Shown here: in pieces, positions 27,110 through 34,825 of the stretch
Position numbering within the stretch: the stretch's first letter is position 1
Layout: every line of letters begins with the position of its first letter
From: Daejeonella rubra
GTDB lineage: Bacteria > Bacteroidota > Bacteroidia > Sphingobacteriales > Sphingobacteriaceae
Assembly: GCF_900103545.1 (NCBI RefSeq)
Contig: NZ_FNHH01000006.1
Coordinates: 62,001 to 126,000, forward strand
Reading direction: 5' to 3'
DNA length: 64,000 nucleotides
Notes under the pieces: model-generated
Databases searched by the model: none
The model's input: the letters and a program-made list of their open reading frames with translations, nothing else
What the model was told of the DNA's origin: nothing
Made by a program: the position numbers and the translations under genes

Positions 27110-27350
27110 CCTGTATAGCTATTTCAGGACGAGACAAGCAGTAAAACTATACAATCAAGATAGACCGCACTTCAGTATTGGATTACTAACACCAGAAAAA
27201 GTTCATTCAGAAGAACTCCTTGTGGAAAAATTATGGAAAAACTATTATAACAAAAATGCTAAAATTGTAAACCCAATTCAGGACAACAAAAAACCTGTAA
27301 ACATATTTCAGGATTAAATAAAACCTGTAAACTTTTTTTAGGACGATACA
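27110..27350 (+). mobile_element. Insertion-sequence remnant with terminal repeats
   Basis: A motif CTGTA(n)TTTCAGGA occurs at 27111-27130 and three more times in direct order near 27269, 27295 and 27323, the last ending AGGACGATACA at 27350. Multiple direct terminal repeats and a transposase C-terminus between them show an internally deleted insertion sequence. The right boundary is supported because the adjacent repeat copy (27352 on) has lost the upstream sequence that its sister copy near 28420 keeps. Confidence 0.7.
27111..27317 (+). pseudogene. 3' fragment of a DDE transposase gene
   Basis: An open frame ending in TAA at 27315-27317 translates to QAVKLYNQDRPHFSIGLLTP, followed by a lysine-rich end with IVNPIQD and VNIFQD. 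The YNxxRPHxSxGxxTP signature is the C-terminal end of IS3/IS481-type integrase-core transposases. The catalytic DDE residues are absent, so the fragment cannot work. Confidence 0.75.
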
Positions 27351-27351
27351 T

Positions 27352-27628
27352 AAGATTGAAGTTAGGGGAAGGGTTAGGAGGGTGCAAGCCCGGTTGGATA
27401 GTACAGCGATTCAGGAGGAACAGCAAAGTGGGCGGGCTTATGAGGTAAAACAGAGTAGCGAAAAGTCGGAAAAATCCAGAACCGGGTTTTTGGAAACAAA
27501 ACGCTGGCCCCTAATGCTGCTATTGATTGTTTTGGCGGGTATAATTCTTGTCGGGTGGGGGTTGAGGCGGTGGGTGATGTAGTGCCTGGGTGAGTAAATT
27601 AGCTGAGAGGGGCTTGTGTTGCTTGCTT
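27352..27628 (+). repeat. Direct repeat copy A
   Basis: This stretch and 28420-28661 are diverged copies of one sequence; both start AAGATTGAAGTTAGGGGA and end in a G-rich hairpin-like tail. Copy A holds a 66-residue frame (27382-27582) ending in one hydrophobic segment (LMLLLIVLAGIILVGWGLRR). I do not recognise the peptide, and the start is a GTG without support, so I do not call it a gene. Confidence 0.7.
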
Positions 27629-27677
27629 GTTTATTAACTTCTAAGGACTCTAAGGACAAATGGGACTTATTGCCGAT

Positions 27678-28271
27678 TCAGTGTCCCAACTTGTCCTTTT
27701 TGTCCTTATTTCGTAGTTCTAATCTAGCCTTTGTCATTCTCTCCCTTAAGCCACCTTCTTTTAAAAAAGACTGTTCTAATGATTTGATCTGGTTATAAAG
27801 TAAATAGCTTACAAGCCTGATCAGGCCTATCATCACATTGGCACAAATTTCAGGGCTTTCATTTTCAATCCCTTTTTTGAAGGTTTCATAGTTTGGGTTT
27901 GGTATTTTGTTCAGTTCCCTGAGTCTTGCAACATATTTATGTTCTTTATTCCAAATTTCATATTTATTGCTTCTTAAAAAATCTTCATAATCTATTCTCA
28001 GTTCCTCCAGGGAAGCCCTGGCGACATTGGTTAACTTTATTTCCATTTCTTTTGAAGTCCCGGAAGCCATGCTGGCCTCAACTATATTTTGTTTACCGCT
28101 TCGGGCGGCCTGCACCATCTGATCGATGGTGCGGTCGTATCTGGTAAAAAAACGTTTGGTAAAATATATCGTACCATCATAGATAATTTCCGATTTCTGA
28201 TAAGTGATCAGGTTGCGGTAACCACCGTGTTTGGGGATGAAGCCTTCCTTATTATTATCTTCTGCTTCCAT
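27678..28271 (-). CDS. Four-helix-bundle suffix-domain protein
   Basis: A 197-residue protein whose core resembles the four-helix-bundle (23S rRNA intervening-sequence, S23) family: YDGTIYFTKRFFTRYDRTIDQM, QAARSGKQNIVEAS and SLEELRIDYEDFL. The N-terminal FIPKHGGYRNLITYQKSEI and the longer C-terminus fit the 'four helix bundle suffix' subgroup. Function is unknown. The ATG at 28271 is preferred over a TTG at 28280. The gene lies between two diverged direct repeats. Confidence 0.78.
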   Translation of the reverse strand: MEAEDNNKEGFIPKHGGYRNLITYQKSEIIYDGTIYFTKRFFTRYDRTIDQMVQAARSGKQNIVEASMASGTSKEMEIKLTNVARASLEELRIDYEDFLRSNKYEIWNKEHKYVARLRELNKIPNPNYETFKKGIENESPEICANVMIGLIRLVSYLLYNQIKSLEQSFLKEGGLRERMTKARLELRNKDKKDKLGH

Positions 28272-28297
28272 TTTTCTCAAATGAATTAGGGACTTAA

Positions 28298-28313
28298 ACG
28301 ACTTTAGAGTCGT
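28298..28313. repeat. Palindrome upstream of the four-helix-bundle gene
   Basis: ACGACT and AGTCGT enclose TTAG, a perfect 6-bp inverted repeat 27 nt before the ATG of the four-helix-bundle gene. It could be an operator or simply repeat-derived. Confidence 0.35.
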
Positions 28314-28419
28314 CGCCAGAGGCCCAATTGTCCTAAAAATACCTATTTCTAAATGGTGATGGTAAATATTGCTGTATGATTGAGTAAACGGTTGGTTTGA
28401 GGGTTGGGGTAAGGCTGAG

Positions 28420-28661
28420 AAGATTGAAGTTAGGGGATTGCTGAGAAGGGTGCTGCAAGCCTGGGTGGATAGTACAGTGGTTCAGGCAAAAGAGCAAAGT
28501 GAAAACGGGACCAGGGTTTTAGAAAAAAACATTGGCCGCCATTACTGATATTCATTGGATTGGCAGTGCTTATTGCGATTGGGTGGTTGATAAGGCGGTG
28601 TATAATGCAGAGGTTTTGGTGAGTAAAGAAGCCGGGAGAGGGGCTGCCGGCTTGCTTTTTT
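28420..28661 (+). repeat. Direct repeat copy B
   Basis: The sister of copy A, about 1.07 kb away. Its translation parallels that of copy A (LQAWVDSTVVQ against VQARLDSTAIQ, then a similar hydrophobic end) but is broken by a frameshift before the membrane segment. It keeps about 30 nt of related upstream sequence that is cut off in copy A by the insertion remnant. The rest of the gap to the AraC gene shows no feature. Confidence 0.68.
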
Positions 28662-28874
28662 CTATAAGAGGAATATAACCTCCTTTGTCCGTATTTTAAG
28701 CGTAGGCTTGGAATGATATTTTATATTTATTGGTAGTCTGAAGACTCCCCCTAATTGGAAATCCATAGAGAAACTGCGCTTAACTCCACGTACAGTATGT
28801 TGTCTGAGTTCACACCGTCAGCATTGGTAAAAAACATTTAATTCATTAACTTTAAACTTCTTACGAATTGCACG

Positions 28875-29753
28875 ATGGTCAATTTTATCGACAGTGTTTT
28901 AAAACATCCGGAATATTCCCGTCAATTTAACTGTGGTGAAAGTCTTATCACAGCCTTTAATTGTCCGCTGGAGGCAAGGCTCATGAAGAATCGCTTTACT
29001 GATTTATGGGCCCAGAATAATTATGTTTTCTACGTAGTCGATGGAAGAAAAGTATGGCACACAGCCCATGGCTCTTATGACCTTAAAAAAGGAAGTTGTG
29101 TTTTTATACAAAAGGGTGCCAGTATCATTGAACAGTTTTTTGATATTGGTTTTTGTCTTGTACTCTTTTTTATTCCCGATCAATTTATTTGCGAGACGCT
29201 GAAGTCCAGATCCATTCCAATACGTAAGATGGACAAAAATTACGGCACCGTTATACCCTTAAATACGAACGAGAGATTAGAAACTTTTTTTTTATCGATA
29301 TCATCTTATTTTGGCAATACCAAAGAACCTGACAAAGGACTATTGGAATTAAAATTCCGGGAATTGATTTTAACCCTTGCGGATGATCCTCACAATGCAG
29401 AATTGCTTTCCTATTTCTGTTCGTTGATGCATGAGCCGCAATCCGTTTCCATGCAAAGGATAATGGAGGACAACTATTGCTTTAACCTTATGCTTGAACA
29501 ATATGCCGAACTCTGTAATCGTAGCTTGTCTGCGTTTAAAAGGGATTTTCAGAAAGTAATGCATACCACTCCCGGGAAATGGTTATTGGAAAAGAGATTG
29601 AACCATGCTTTGCAGCTATTGGCAGATAAAGAAAAAAACGTGAATGAAGTAGCATTTGAAAGTGGCTTTGAAAACGCATCTCATTTCACTCGTTCCTTTA
29701 AAGAGCGCTATCAGGCAACACCTTCTGCGATTCGAAAAAAGTTGTCCTCCTGA
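28875..29753 (+). CDS. AraC-family transcriptional regulator
   Basis: A 292-residue regulator with an N-terminal cupin-like sensor part and a C-terminal pair of helix-turn-helix motifs: YAELCNRSLSAFKRDFQKV and VNEVAFESGFENASHFTRSF, followed by YQATPSAIRKK. The N-terminal part resembles the ExsA-like group. It lies 93 nt before a methyltransferase gene on the same strand, so it may control that gene, though no operator could be identified. Confidence 0.88.
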   Translation: MVNFIDSVLKHPEYSRQFNCGESLITAFNCPLEARLMKNRFTDLWAQNNYVFYVVDGRKVWHTAHGSYDLKKGSCVFIQKGASIIEQFFDIGFCLVLFFIPDQFICETLKSRSIPIRKMDKNYGTVIPLNTNERLETFFLSISSYFGNTKEPDKGLLELKFRELILTLADDPHNAELLSYFCSLMHEPQSVSMQRIMEDNYCFNLMLEQYAELCNRSLSAFKRDFQKVMHTTPGKWLLEKRLNHALQLLADKEKNVNEVAFESGFENASHFTRSFKERYQATPSAIRKKLSS

Positions 29754-29808
29754 ACTTTTAAGAATATTTTTTGGACTTTATGGCAAAGTGAAGAGATGGG
29801 CTATAGCT

Positions 29809-29816
29809 TATTTTTG
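29809..29816 (+). promoter_or_regulatory. Probable -7 element before the methyltransferase gene
   Basis: TATTTTTG matches the Bacteroidota -7 consensus and lies about 30 nt before the methyltransferase ATG. A TTTG box at the right distance is missing, so an activator such as the upstream AraC protein might be needed; that is inference. Confidence 0.4.
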
Positions 29817-29846
29817 TATTATTTCTAAACATTAAATCCTGGAAAA

Positions 29847-30683
29847 ATGACTCAGACAACTCTAACAATCCCAAATCCAAACAAAGCATTATGGGAAAAG
29901 GGTGACTTCACCCGAATCGCTGACACCATGCGTGAAAGCGGTGTGGCACTTGTGTCCAAACTCGGCATCACAAAAGGTCTTAACATTCTTGACTTAGGTT
30001 GTGGTGATGGAACTACAGCAATACCGGAAGCGAAATTGGGCGCTAAGGTTTTGGGCGTTGATATCGCCAGGAATCTAGTTGACGCAGGAAACAGGAGAGC
30101 AAAAGCTGAAGGCCTGACAAATATTAATTTTCAGGAGGGTGATGCAACAGATTTGAATTCACTGCACGATCAAACCTTCGATCTTGTTGTAAGTATCTTC
30201 GGTGCGATGTTCGCACCCAGGCCATTTGATGTTGCTAAGGAAATGGTTCGTGTTACCCGTAAAGGTGGAAGAATCGTTATGGGTAACTGGATACCCGGAG
30301 ATCCTACATTGGTAGCACAAATATTAAAAGTTAGTTCTTCGTATACACCGGCACCACCCGAGGGTTTTGTTAGTCCGATGTTGTGGGGTGTAGAGGATAA
30401 TGTTATAGAACGCTTTACTAATGCAGGTATAGCGAAGGAAAATATATCATTTACTAAGGATACATTTACTTTTAACGCCCCATATTCACCATCAGAATTT
30501 GTCAGCACATTCAAAAATTATTATGGGCCCACAATGAATGCTTTTGAGGCTGCAGAAAAAAATGGAAAGGTGATGGCCTTGCAAAGTGAATTGGAAGCTC
30601 TGTTTAACAGTCAAAACAAAAGCACCGACAAGAATACTACTTCAATACCTGCTACTTTCTTGCTCGTGACCATCAAACGTTGA
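29847..30683 (+). CDS. Class I SAM-dependent methyltransferase
   Basis: A 278-residue methyltransferase of the UbiE/Methyltransf_11 kind. The SAM site LDLGCGDGTTAIPEAKLGAK (about 48-67) is followed by acidic VLGVDIA, GDATDL and FGAMFAPRP motifs, and RKGGRIVMGNW forms strand 5. The C-terminal part (about 165-278) is variable and probably binds substrate. Small-molecule methylation is likely but the substrate is unknown. It follows an AraC-type regulator. Confidence 0.88.
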   Translation: MTQTTLTIPNPNKALWEKGDFTRIADTMRESGVALVSKLGITKGLNILDLGCGDGTTAIPEAKLGAKVLGVDIARNLVDAGNRRAKAEGLTNINFQEGDATDLNSLHDQTFDLVVSIFGAMFAPRPFDVAKEMVRVTRKGGRIVMGNWIPGDPTLVAQILKVSSSYTPAPPEGFVSPMLWGVEDNVIERFTNAGIAKENISFTKDTFTFNAPYSPSEFVSTFKNYYGPTMNAFEAAEKNGKVMALQSELEALFNSQNKSTDKNTTSIPATFLLVTIKR

Positions 30684-30730
30684 AATGTGTGAGCGTGTCA
30701 AGGAAAGTATTACCTAAAAGCTTGCTATTA

Positions 30731-30765
30731 ATACAAGAGCAGTTCAAATCGAACTGCTCTTGTAT
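30731..30765 (+). terminator. Perfect 15-bp hairpin after the methyltransferase gene
   Basis: Positions 30731-30745 and 30751-30765 are exact inverted repeats around the loop AAATC. A T-rich stretch begins 11 nt later rather than directly behind the stem, so this may stabilise the 3' end as much as terminate. Confidence 0.65.
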
Positions 30766-30840
30766 AGTGAAGGTCCTTTTTATTGGGAGGGGGATATTTG
30801 ATTAAAGCATCACTTATTTTATGCTGTGAGAAAAATTTCC

Positions 30841-30868
30841 GGTTTTAAAAACGTGTTGTTAGTGGTGA
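30841..30868 (-). repeat. Possible half attC-like end after the DUF1905 gene
   Basis: On the minus strand, just after the DUF1905 stop, the sequence CACTAACAACACG followed by TTTTTAAAACCGG resembles the gene-proximal end of the two full elements at 33771-33908 and 34221-34365. The rest of the element is not recognisable, so the call is weak. Confidence 0.3.
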
Positions 30869-30870
30869 TT

Positions 30871-31338
30871 TCAGGTCTTTAATTTCTCAAGTTTTACAAT
30901 TGCTTTTAAAATTTTCTCTGTTTTTTGGTCTTCAGTCGCAACTTTCTTTATATTCATAAGAATTAGCTTTTGTTCGCTTTTATCTATTTTATCAAAAATC
31001 TCTAAAACTTCTGCATCTCTAAAACACTCCAGAATTTCATCAGTGTCATTAATTTTATTCTGCTTTTCAAGAAATAATGTTACTGACACAACATCACCAC
31101 CACTCTTATTAATAGACTTTCTGATATCAGAATTCAGTGCCATTTTCTTATCAGAATTTTTCATTGGCCCTAAATTCTTGTGTTTAATTTCATAGTCGTC
31201 AATTGTTCCGGAAACCTTTAACTCCCCCCATTTCCCTTTAATATCCTTTGTATTGGGAATAATTAGTTGATAAGTCCACGCCCCATTTCCTGGAATGTGT
31301 TGAATAACTAATTTTTCATTTTTTACAATGTAATCCAT
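30871..31338 (-). CDS. DUF1905 / YdeI-type protein
   Basis: A 155-residue protein. The N-terminal half fits DUF1905: WTYQLIIPNTKDIKGKWGEL, VSGTIDDYEIKHKNLGPMK and a final GDVVSVTLFLE strand. The C-terminal helices (ECFRDAEVLEIFDKID) resemble the short YdeI/OmpD-associated 'bacteriocin-protection' region. Function is unproven. It is the leftmost of a run of small minus-strand genes in the accessory region. Confidence 0.72.
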   Translation of the reverse strand: MDYIVKNEKLVIQHIPGNGAWTYQLIIPNTKDIKGKWGELKVSGTIDDYEIKHKNLGPMKNSDKKMALNSDIRKSINKSGGDVVSVTLFLEKQNKINDTDEILECFRDAEVLEIFDKIDKSEQKLILMNIKKVATEDQKTEKILKAIVKLEKLKT

Positions 31339-31570
31339 CTGCGTTCGGTAATTCGGTTTAATAGTGTTGGTATAGTTTTACAGGACGTCTTCAAACAGGA
31401 TCCAACCTATTTAGGTTGTAAATAAGAATAAAGAAACAACAAAAATAAAGCAAATGCTGACAATTGAAGAAGTTTTGTCAGCCCATATTTATATATTCTG
31501 ATTATAAACAATCTCCTATTCCAAACTGATAAAATATTAATTATAAGCCTCCAGGCTCAGTTTTAGGACT

Positions 31571-31745
31571 GTTTGAATAATTCATTCAGGCATGAATATT
31601 TATTCAAACTCAAATTCTGTTATTCAGGCTGATGAAAATAGCTGTTGTTAAATCAGTATTTATCTGGTTTGGTCCGATCGGAATTCTGTAGGTACTGGTT
31701 CTGCCTCTGAATAAATTATTCATCCGTTTGAATAAACTATTCATG
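31571..31745. repeat. Cluster of TTTGAATAA...ATTCA repeats
   Basis: Related units occur at 31571-31590 (GTTTGAATAATTCATTCAGG), 31706-31724 (TCTGAATAAATTATTCATC) and 31726-31745 (GTTTGAATAAACTATTCATG), with an inverted TATTCAAAC partner near 31600. Each unit is itself nearly palindromic. They could be binding sites of a dimeric regulator or simply repeat debris. Confidence 0.5.
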
Positions 31746-32079
31746 TGATGAATAACATTTTAGCAAGACATTGATCATTTTGGTTAGTGAATAGCACCCT
31801 ATGTCGGAACTGAATGATGTTTTTATTGACGATCCTCCATTGTTAAAGAGAATTCTAGTAAAGATTAAATTTTTGTAGATCACCACACATTCATAAACGT
31901 AGTGTACGGCATTGGACAGGGCGGTAAATCCAAACCTTGCCAAAGCACAAACCTTCAAAGCCCTGTACGCAGCCGTTGATGGATGAACATTCATATCACC
32001 ATTAACGTTCATCCTATTACCCTGTCAGATTATGACTAATGAAAAATCATTTTAAATGAAGTATTATACCAGTGCGGTG

Positions 32080-32515
32080 GGATGAAAGAACGGCGGGCCA
32101 GGAGTTTTGCCCTCGGCCGTGGAAGCGAAGCCTGTCCCGTTTTTTATACGGGGTTCTTTCTTGATGTTACTCAGGATTTTATTATTGTTTTTTATAGGCC
32201 TTCGTGGTCTCACCGCTGAAGGGCGGTTCGGCATTGGATACTTTTTATCAAGAAAAAGTATCAAAATCTCATTGCCAAAGGCAAAAAATGAACTCTCATC
32301 TTTAATATTTTTTTCATCGAATGATACAATTTTTCTGATTTTTCAGCCCGCTCAAAGGCCGCGGGGGCCTTGTTCTTTTTCTGCAGCAAAAAAGAACCAA
32401 AACGCCACCGCTGCGTCTGATGCTATGAAAGTCAGTGGGTTGGCTAATTGGGTACGTGCCGCACCAGCCAAGGCGGAAGAGAGGTGAACGGAGGTTCAGT
32501 GAATGAACGATTTGT
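32080..32515. repeat. Palindrome-rich dispersed-repeat block
   Basis: The block contains an inverted repeat with GATACTTTTT (near 32238) and AAAAAGTATC (near 32254), and another with GTTCTTTTT (near 32373) and AAAAAGAAC (near 32388). It is GC-richer than its surroundings. I recall very similar sequences scattered through Bacteroidota genomes and often mis-called as short proteins, so I treat it as a non-coding dispersed repeat. Confidence 0.5.
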
Positions 32516-32723
32516 TTAACATTTATAAAAGTTTTCCTGTGGTTGCTATTTTTCACCAACCACTTATGATTTCATCCCACTCATACCCGCAGAGCCTAGC
32601 CCTATTTCTAATGCAAAAAGACCATGCTAACACGGAGCGAATAGACCATAAGCAGCTTTAAAAATGATATTAATTGTTCTCAATTTGATGGGTGGAAGAT
32701 TGGTTAAAAGATCCACTACTATT

Positions 32724-32756
32724 TGTTTTACTATACATGTTGTTTTACTATACATG
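32724..32756. repeat. 17-nt tandem duplication
   Basis: TGTTTTACTATACATG occurs at 32724-32739 and again at 32741-32756, period 17. The exactness suggests a recent slippage or duplication event. Confidence 0.8.
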
Positions 32757-32784
32757 GGTCAATGCAGCATCTCAGCTCAGTCTC

Positions 32785-32807
32785 TGTTTTATCAAACCCA
32801 TGTTAAC
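32785..32807 (-). repeat. Possible half attC-like end after the retropepsin gene
   Basis: Read on the minus strand behind the retropepsin stop, GTTAACATGGGTTTGATAAA resembles the gene-proximal end of the full elements (CTGACAGGGGTTTTGCAAAA). The remainder is replaced by the tandem duplication, so only a half element may survive. Confidence 0.35.
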
Positions 32808-32824
32808 AAAAAGTTGAATTTAAT

Positions 32825-33730
32825 TTAGCTTTTCGTGTATTCTATATTTTTCAACTCGTTAGGTTTTAGATAAATGTATTCTCTCTTAGAATCAATTATT
32901 ATATTGAATCTTTTTAAAATATCTCCACCCATAACACTCATTTTTTGTCTGCCAATTGCTCCGGAAAAGAAACCAACCGGAACGTTGGATAATTTAACAG
33001 TTCCTATTTCTAAGTAGGGTATAATAGCTTTCATAGTTGTTAAAACATTACCATAAGAGTCTTTCAATTCTTTTTCTCCGGTAATTTTTAAGTTTACTTC
33101 CATTTGGTTATCACTTGCAAATTTGTCGTCAAATAAGAGGTCTCCGGAATATCCGGAATGAATTAAAAACCTATTTTTTTTAACCATATTATTTATTTTA
33201 AAACTTGCTTCTAAAAACATCATTTCATCTTCAAAAACAAGTTTGAGTTTTTGATATCTTCTTACATCATTTGGTAAGAGAGAAGATATTATTAGGATAT
33301 TCCTTTCAAAATCCAATTTCAAAACTTTATCCTTAAACAAATCAATGCCAAACTTTCCATCTGTGTGAGGTCCTGAGTATTTATTTTCCCAAATGGAAAT
33401 ACCTTTGAGTTTTAACTCGCCAATTTGTATAGAATTATTTTCACTAAGTCGAGATGAATTTGTTTCTCCACCCCAGCTTTTTACTCCCTCAGTATTATTG
33501 TTAAAGTTTAGACTTTTGATTTTTTTTGTGGCGTCTTCTATCAATGTAACGGAATTAGCGGCAGTATGAAACATTAAATTGACGGTGTCTTTTTCATTTA
33601 AAGTTGCTTGAATAGAAATATTATTATACTCAGTTAATTTAAACGGGATAATTATTTCTTTCTCTTGTCCAAAAATATTTTGACAGAAGGCAATCAAGAT
33701 TATTAATGTATAGAATTTGATTTTTAGCAT
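32825..33730 (-). CDS. Retropepsin-like protein with His in place of both catalytic Asp
   Basis: A 301-residue secreted protein: signal peptide MLKIKFYTLIILIAFCQNIFG, then two retropepsin-like halves. The first has VNLMFHTAANSVTL and the second RFLIHSGYSGDLLF where the family has a DTG or DSG catalytic triplet. In both, histidine stands in the aspartate position. FGIDLFKDKVLKLDFERNIL is also characteristic. The longer frame to 33826 was rejected because it runs into the attC-like element. It may be non-proteolytic; function is unknown. Confidence 0.75.
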   Translation of the reverse strand: MLKIKFYTLIILIAFCQNIFGQEKEIIIPFKLTEYNNISIQATLNEKDTVNLMFHTAANSVTLIEDATKKIKSLNFNNNTEGVKSWGGETNSSRLSENNSIQIGELKLKGISIWENKYSGPHTDGKFGIDLFKDKVLKLDFERNILIISSLLPNDVRRYQKLKLVFEDEMMFLEASFKINNMVKKNRFLIHSGYSGDLLFDDKFASDNQMEVNLKITGEKELKDSYGNVLTTMKAIIPYLEIGTVKLSNVPVGFFSGAIGRQKMSVMGGDILKRFNIIIDSKREYIYLKPNELKNIEYTKS

Positions 33731-33770
33731 GATTTCTATTTTGAATAATAGTTTATTAATGGTTTCAATT

Positions 33771-33908
33771 GCTTGCCGAAAATGGTTTTTAGCTTTATGT
33801 GCTTGCAGAAATTGAAGCAAATACATTCAGTTTAAAACAATTATCGATTTTAATTTCGATTGTTCAATATAGAATTGGCCCTGTCATTTTGCAAATGCTC
33901 TGTTAAAG
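33771..33908 (-). repeat. attC-like element, copy 2
   Basis: This 138-nt stretch is homologous along its length to 34221-34365: GCTTGC(n)AATGGTTTT(n)GCTTT at one end, AATTTCGA(n)TGTTCAAT in the middle, and TTTTGCAAA(n)CTGTTA at the other. Its ends are imperfectly complementary. It lies between the VOC/GNAT chimera stop and the retropepsin start, the position of an attC site behind a cassette gene. This copy is more degraded than the other. Confidence 0.6.
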
Positions 33909-33935
33909 TATTTTATTATCATACAGAAAACAGGT

Positions 33936-34139
33936 TTATTTAATTTTGTCTGCAAAATCTAATTCCATAAACAACAAATAGTCTTTAAATTCTTCCGGAA
34001 TTTCCATTTCTGGATAGGCTTCGATATCACGGAATCCAAAACTTCTATATAAAGTCTTTGATTTCTCTATATCCCTCACGACCCAGGCAATTTGAGATGG
34101 TGCTAATACAAAGTAGTCCTTTTTATTTGGCTTGTCCAT
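33936..34139 (-). pseudogene. In-frame VOC/GNAT chimeric fragment
   Basis: A 67-codon frame. The first 26 residues (MDKPNKKDYFVLAPSQIAWV then VRDIEKSK) look like the start of a glyoxalase/VOC protein. From about residue 30, LYRSFGFRDIEAYPEMEIPE then FKDYLLFMELDF matches the last strand-helix-strand of GNAT acetyltransferases (LYxxxGFxxIxxY...FMEL). Neither fold can be complete in 67 residues. It is best read as a deletion fusion; it may still be translated. Confidence 0.6.
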
Positions 34140-34220
34140 AATTATTTTTTAATGATATTCTTGCTATTTGTGTCGTTTCAGAATTTCAAAATTAGTAGTC
34201 ACGTTTTGTGGAGTCCGCGG

Positions 34221-34365
34221 CTTGCGCCCAATGGTTTTGGGCTTTGAGAGGAAGTGTTTTTAGAAGTACAACTGTTCGGTTTAGCACAAATGTTCATTAG
34301 AATTTCGAATGTTCAATTTATCACTGAACCCGCTTTTTGCAAAACCCCTGTCAGCGGTTCGTTGC
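34221..34365 (-). repeat. attC-like element, copy 1
   Basis: A 145-nt imperfect palindrome between the VOC gene stop (34376) and the chimera start. Read on the minus strand it opens with GCTGACAGGGGTTTTGC and closes with GCCCAAAACCATTGGGCGC. The closing ATTGGGC is one base from the GTTRRRY core of integron attC sites, and the ends are partly complementary. It is better preserved than copy 2 (33771-33908). Confidence 0.65.
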
Positions 34366-34375
34366 TTTTCTTCGG

Positions 34376-34813
34376 TTAAATTTGTCCCTTATATTTTGCG
34401 TCAAAATCTATCATCCATTCAATGCCAAATTTGTCTCTAAACATTCCAAAATAGGAACCCCAGGGACTGTCGGCCATTGGCATTTCTATTTTGCCGCCCT
34501 CTGAAAGTCCATGGAATAATTTATCAGCTTCTTCTTTGCTTTCTGTGCTAATCGAAATTTTAGATCTGTTTTCATTTTCGTTTACTCGTCCCATACTTTC
34601 TGGAACGTCATTAGCCATTAAAATGTTTTTGCCGATAGGCAAAGCGATGTGCATTATTTTATTTGCTTCATTTTCTGATACTGGGAATTCCGGGCCTGCC
34701 AGATCTTTAAAACGACTGATTATGGCGAACTCACCACCAAAAACTGATTTGTAAAAATTGAATGCTTCTTCTGCATTTCCGTTGAAGTTAATATAAGGAT
34801 TGATAAGTGCCAT
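34376..34813 (-). CDS. VOC-family PhnB-like protein
   Basis: A 145-residue glyoxalase/bleomycin-resistance-fold protein of the PhnB type: MALINPYINFNGNAEEAFNF at the start, YKSVFGGEF, then a central MHIALPIG, and the C-terminal WGSYFGMFRDKFGIEWMIDF. PhnB proteins have no settled role despite the name. It is 12 nt behind a second VOC gene, so the two likely form one unit. Its stop is 10 nt from an attC-like element. Confidence 0.88.
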   Translation of the reverse strand: MALINPYINFNGNAEEAFNFYKSVFGGEFAIISRFKDLAGPEFPVSENEANKIMHIALPIGKNILMANDVPESMGRVNENENRSKISISTESKEEADKLFHGLSEGGKIEMPMADSPWGSYFGMFRDKFGIEWMIDFDAKYKGQI

Positions 34814-34825
34814 GATTTTTATTTA

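Larger units (their letters stand above)
31339..32824. other. Long gene-poor accessory gap
   Basis: No convincing gene lies in these 1.5 kb. Open frames at 31737-32012 (minus) and 32107-32487 (plus) are not gene-like and the second follows a repeat. The gap holds a small CAACCTA/TAGGTTG palindrome near 31408, a cluster of TTTGAATAA/TTATTCA motifs, a palindrome-rich block (32080-32515), a 17-nt tandem duplication, and a partial attC-like end. Confidence 0.6.

Noticed and set aside
27382..27582. A 66-codon frame with one hydrophobic segment
   Set aside because: It lies in direct repeat copy A, begins with GTG, and its sister copy is frameshifted; it is described under the repeat instead.
31737..32012. 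A 91-codon minus-strand frame in the accessory gap
   Set aside because: No recognised motif, no promoter, and the end overlaps the near-palindromic repeat cluster.
32107..32487. A 126-codon plus-strand frame
   Set aside because: It runs through a palindrome-rich repeat block and resembles spurious proteins predicted from such repeats.
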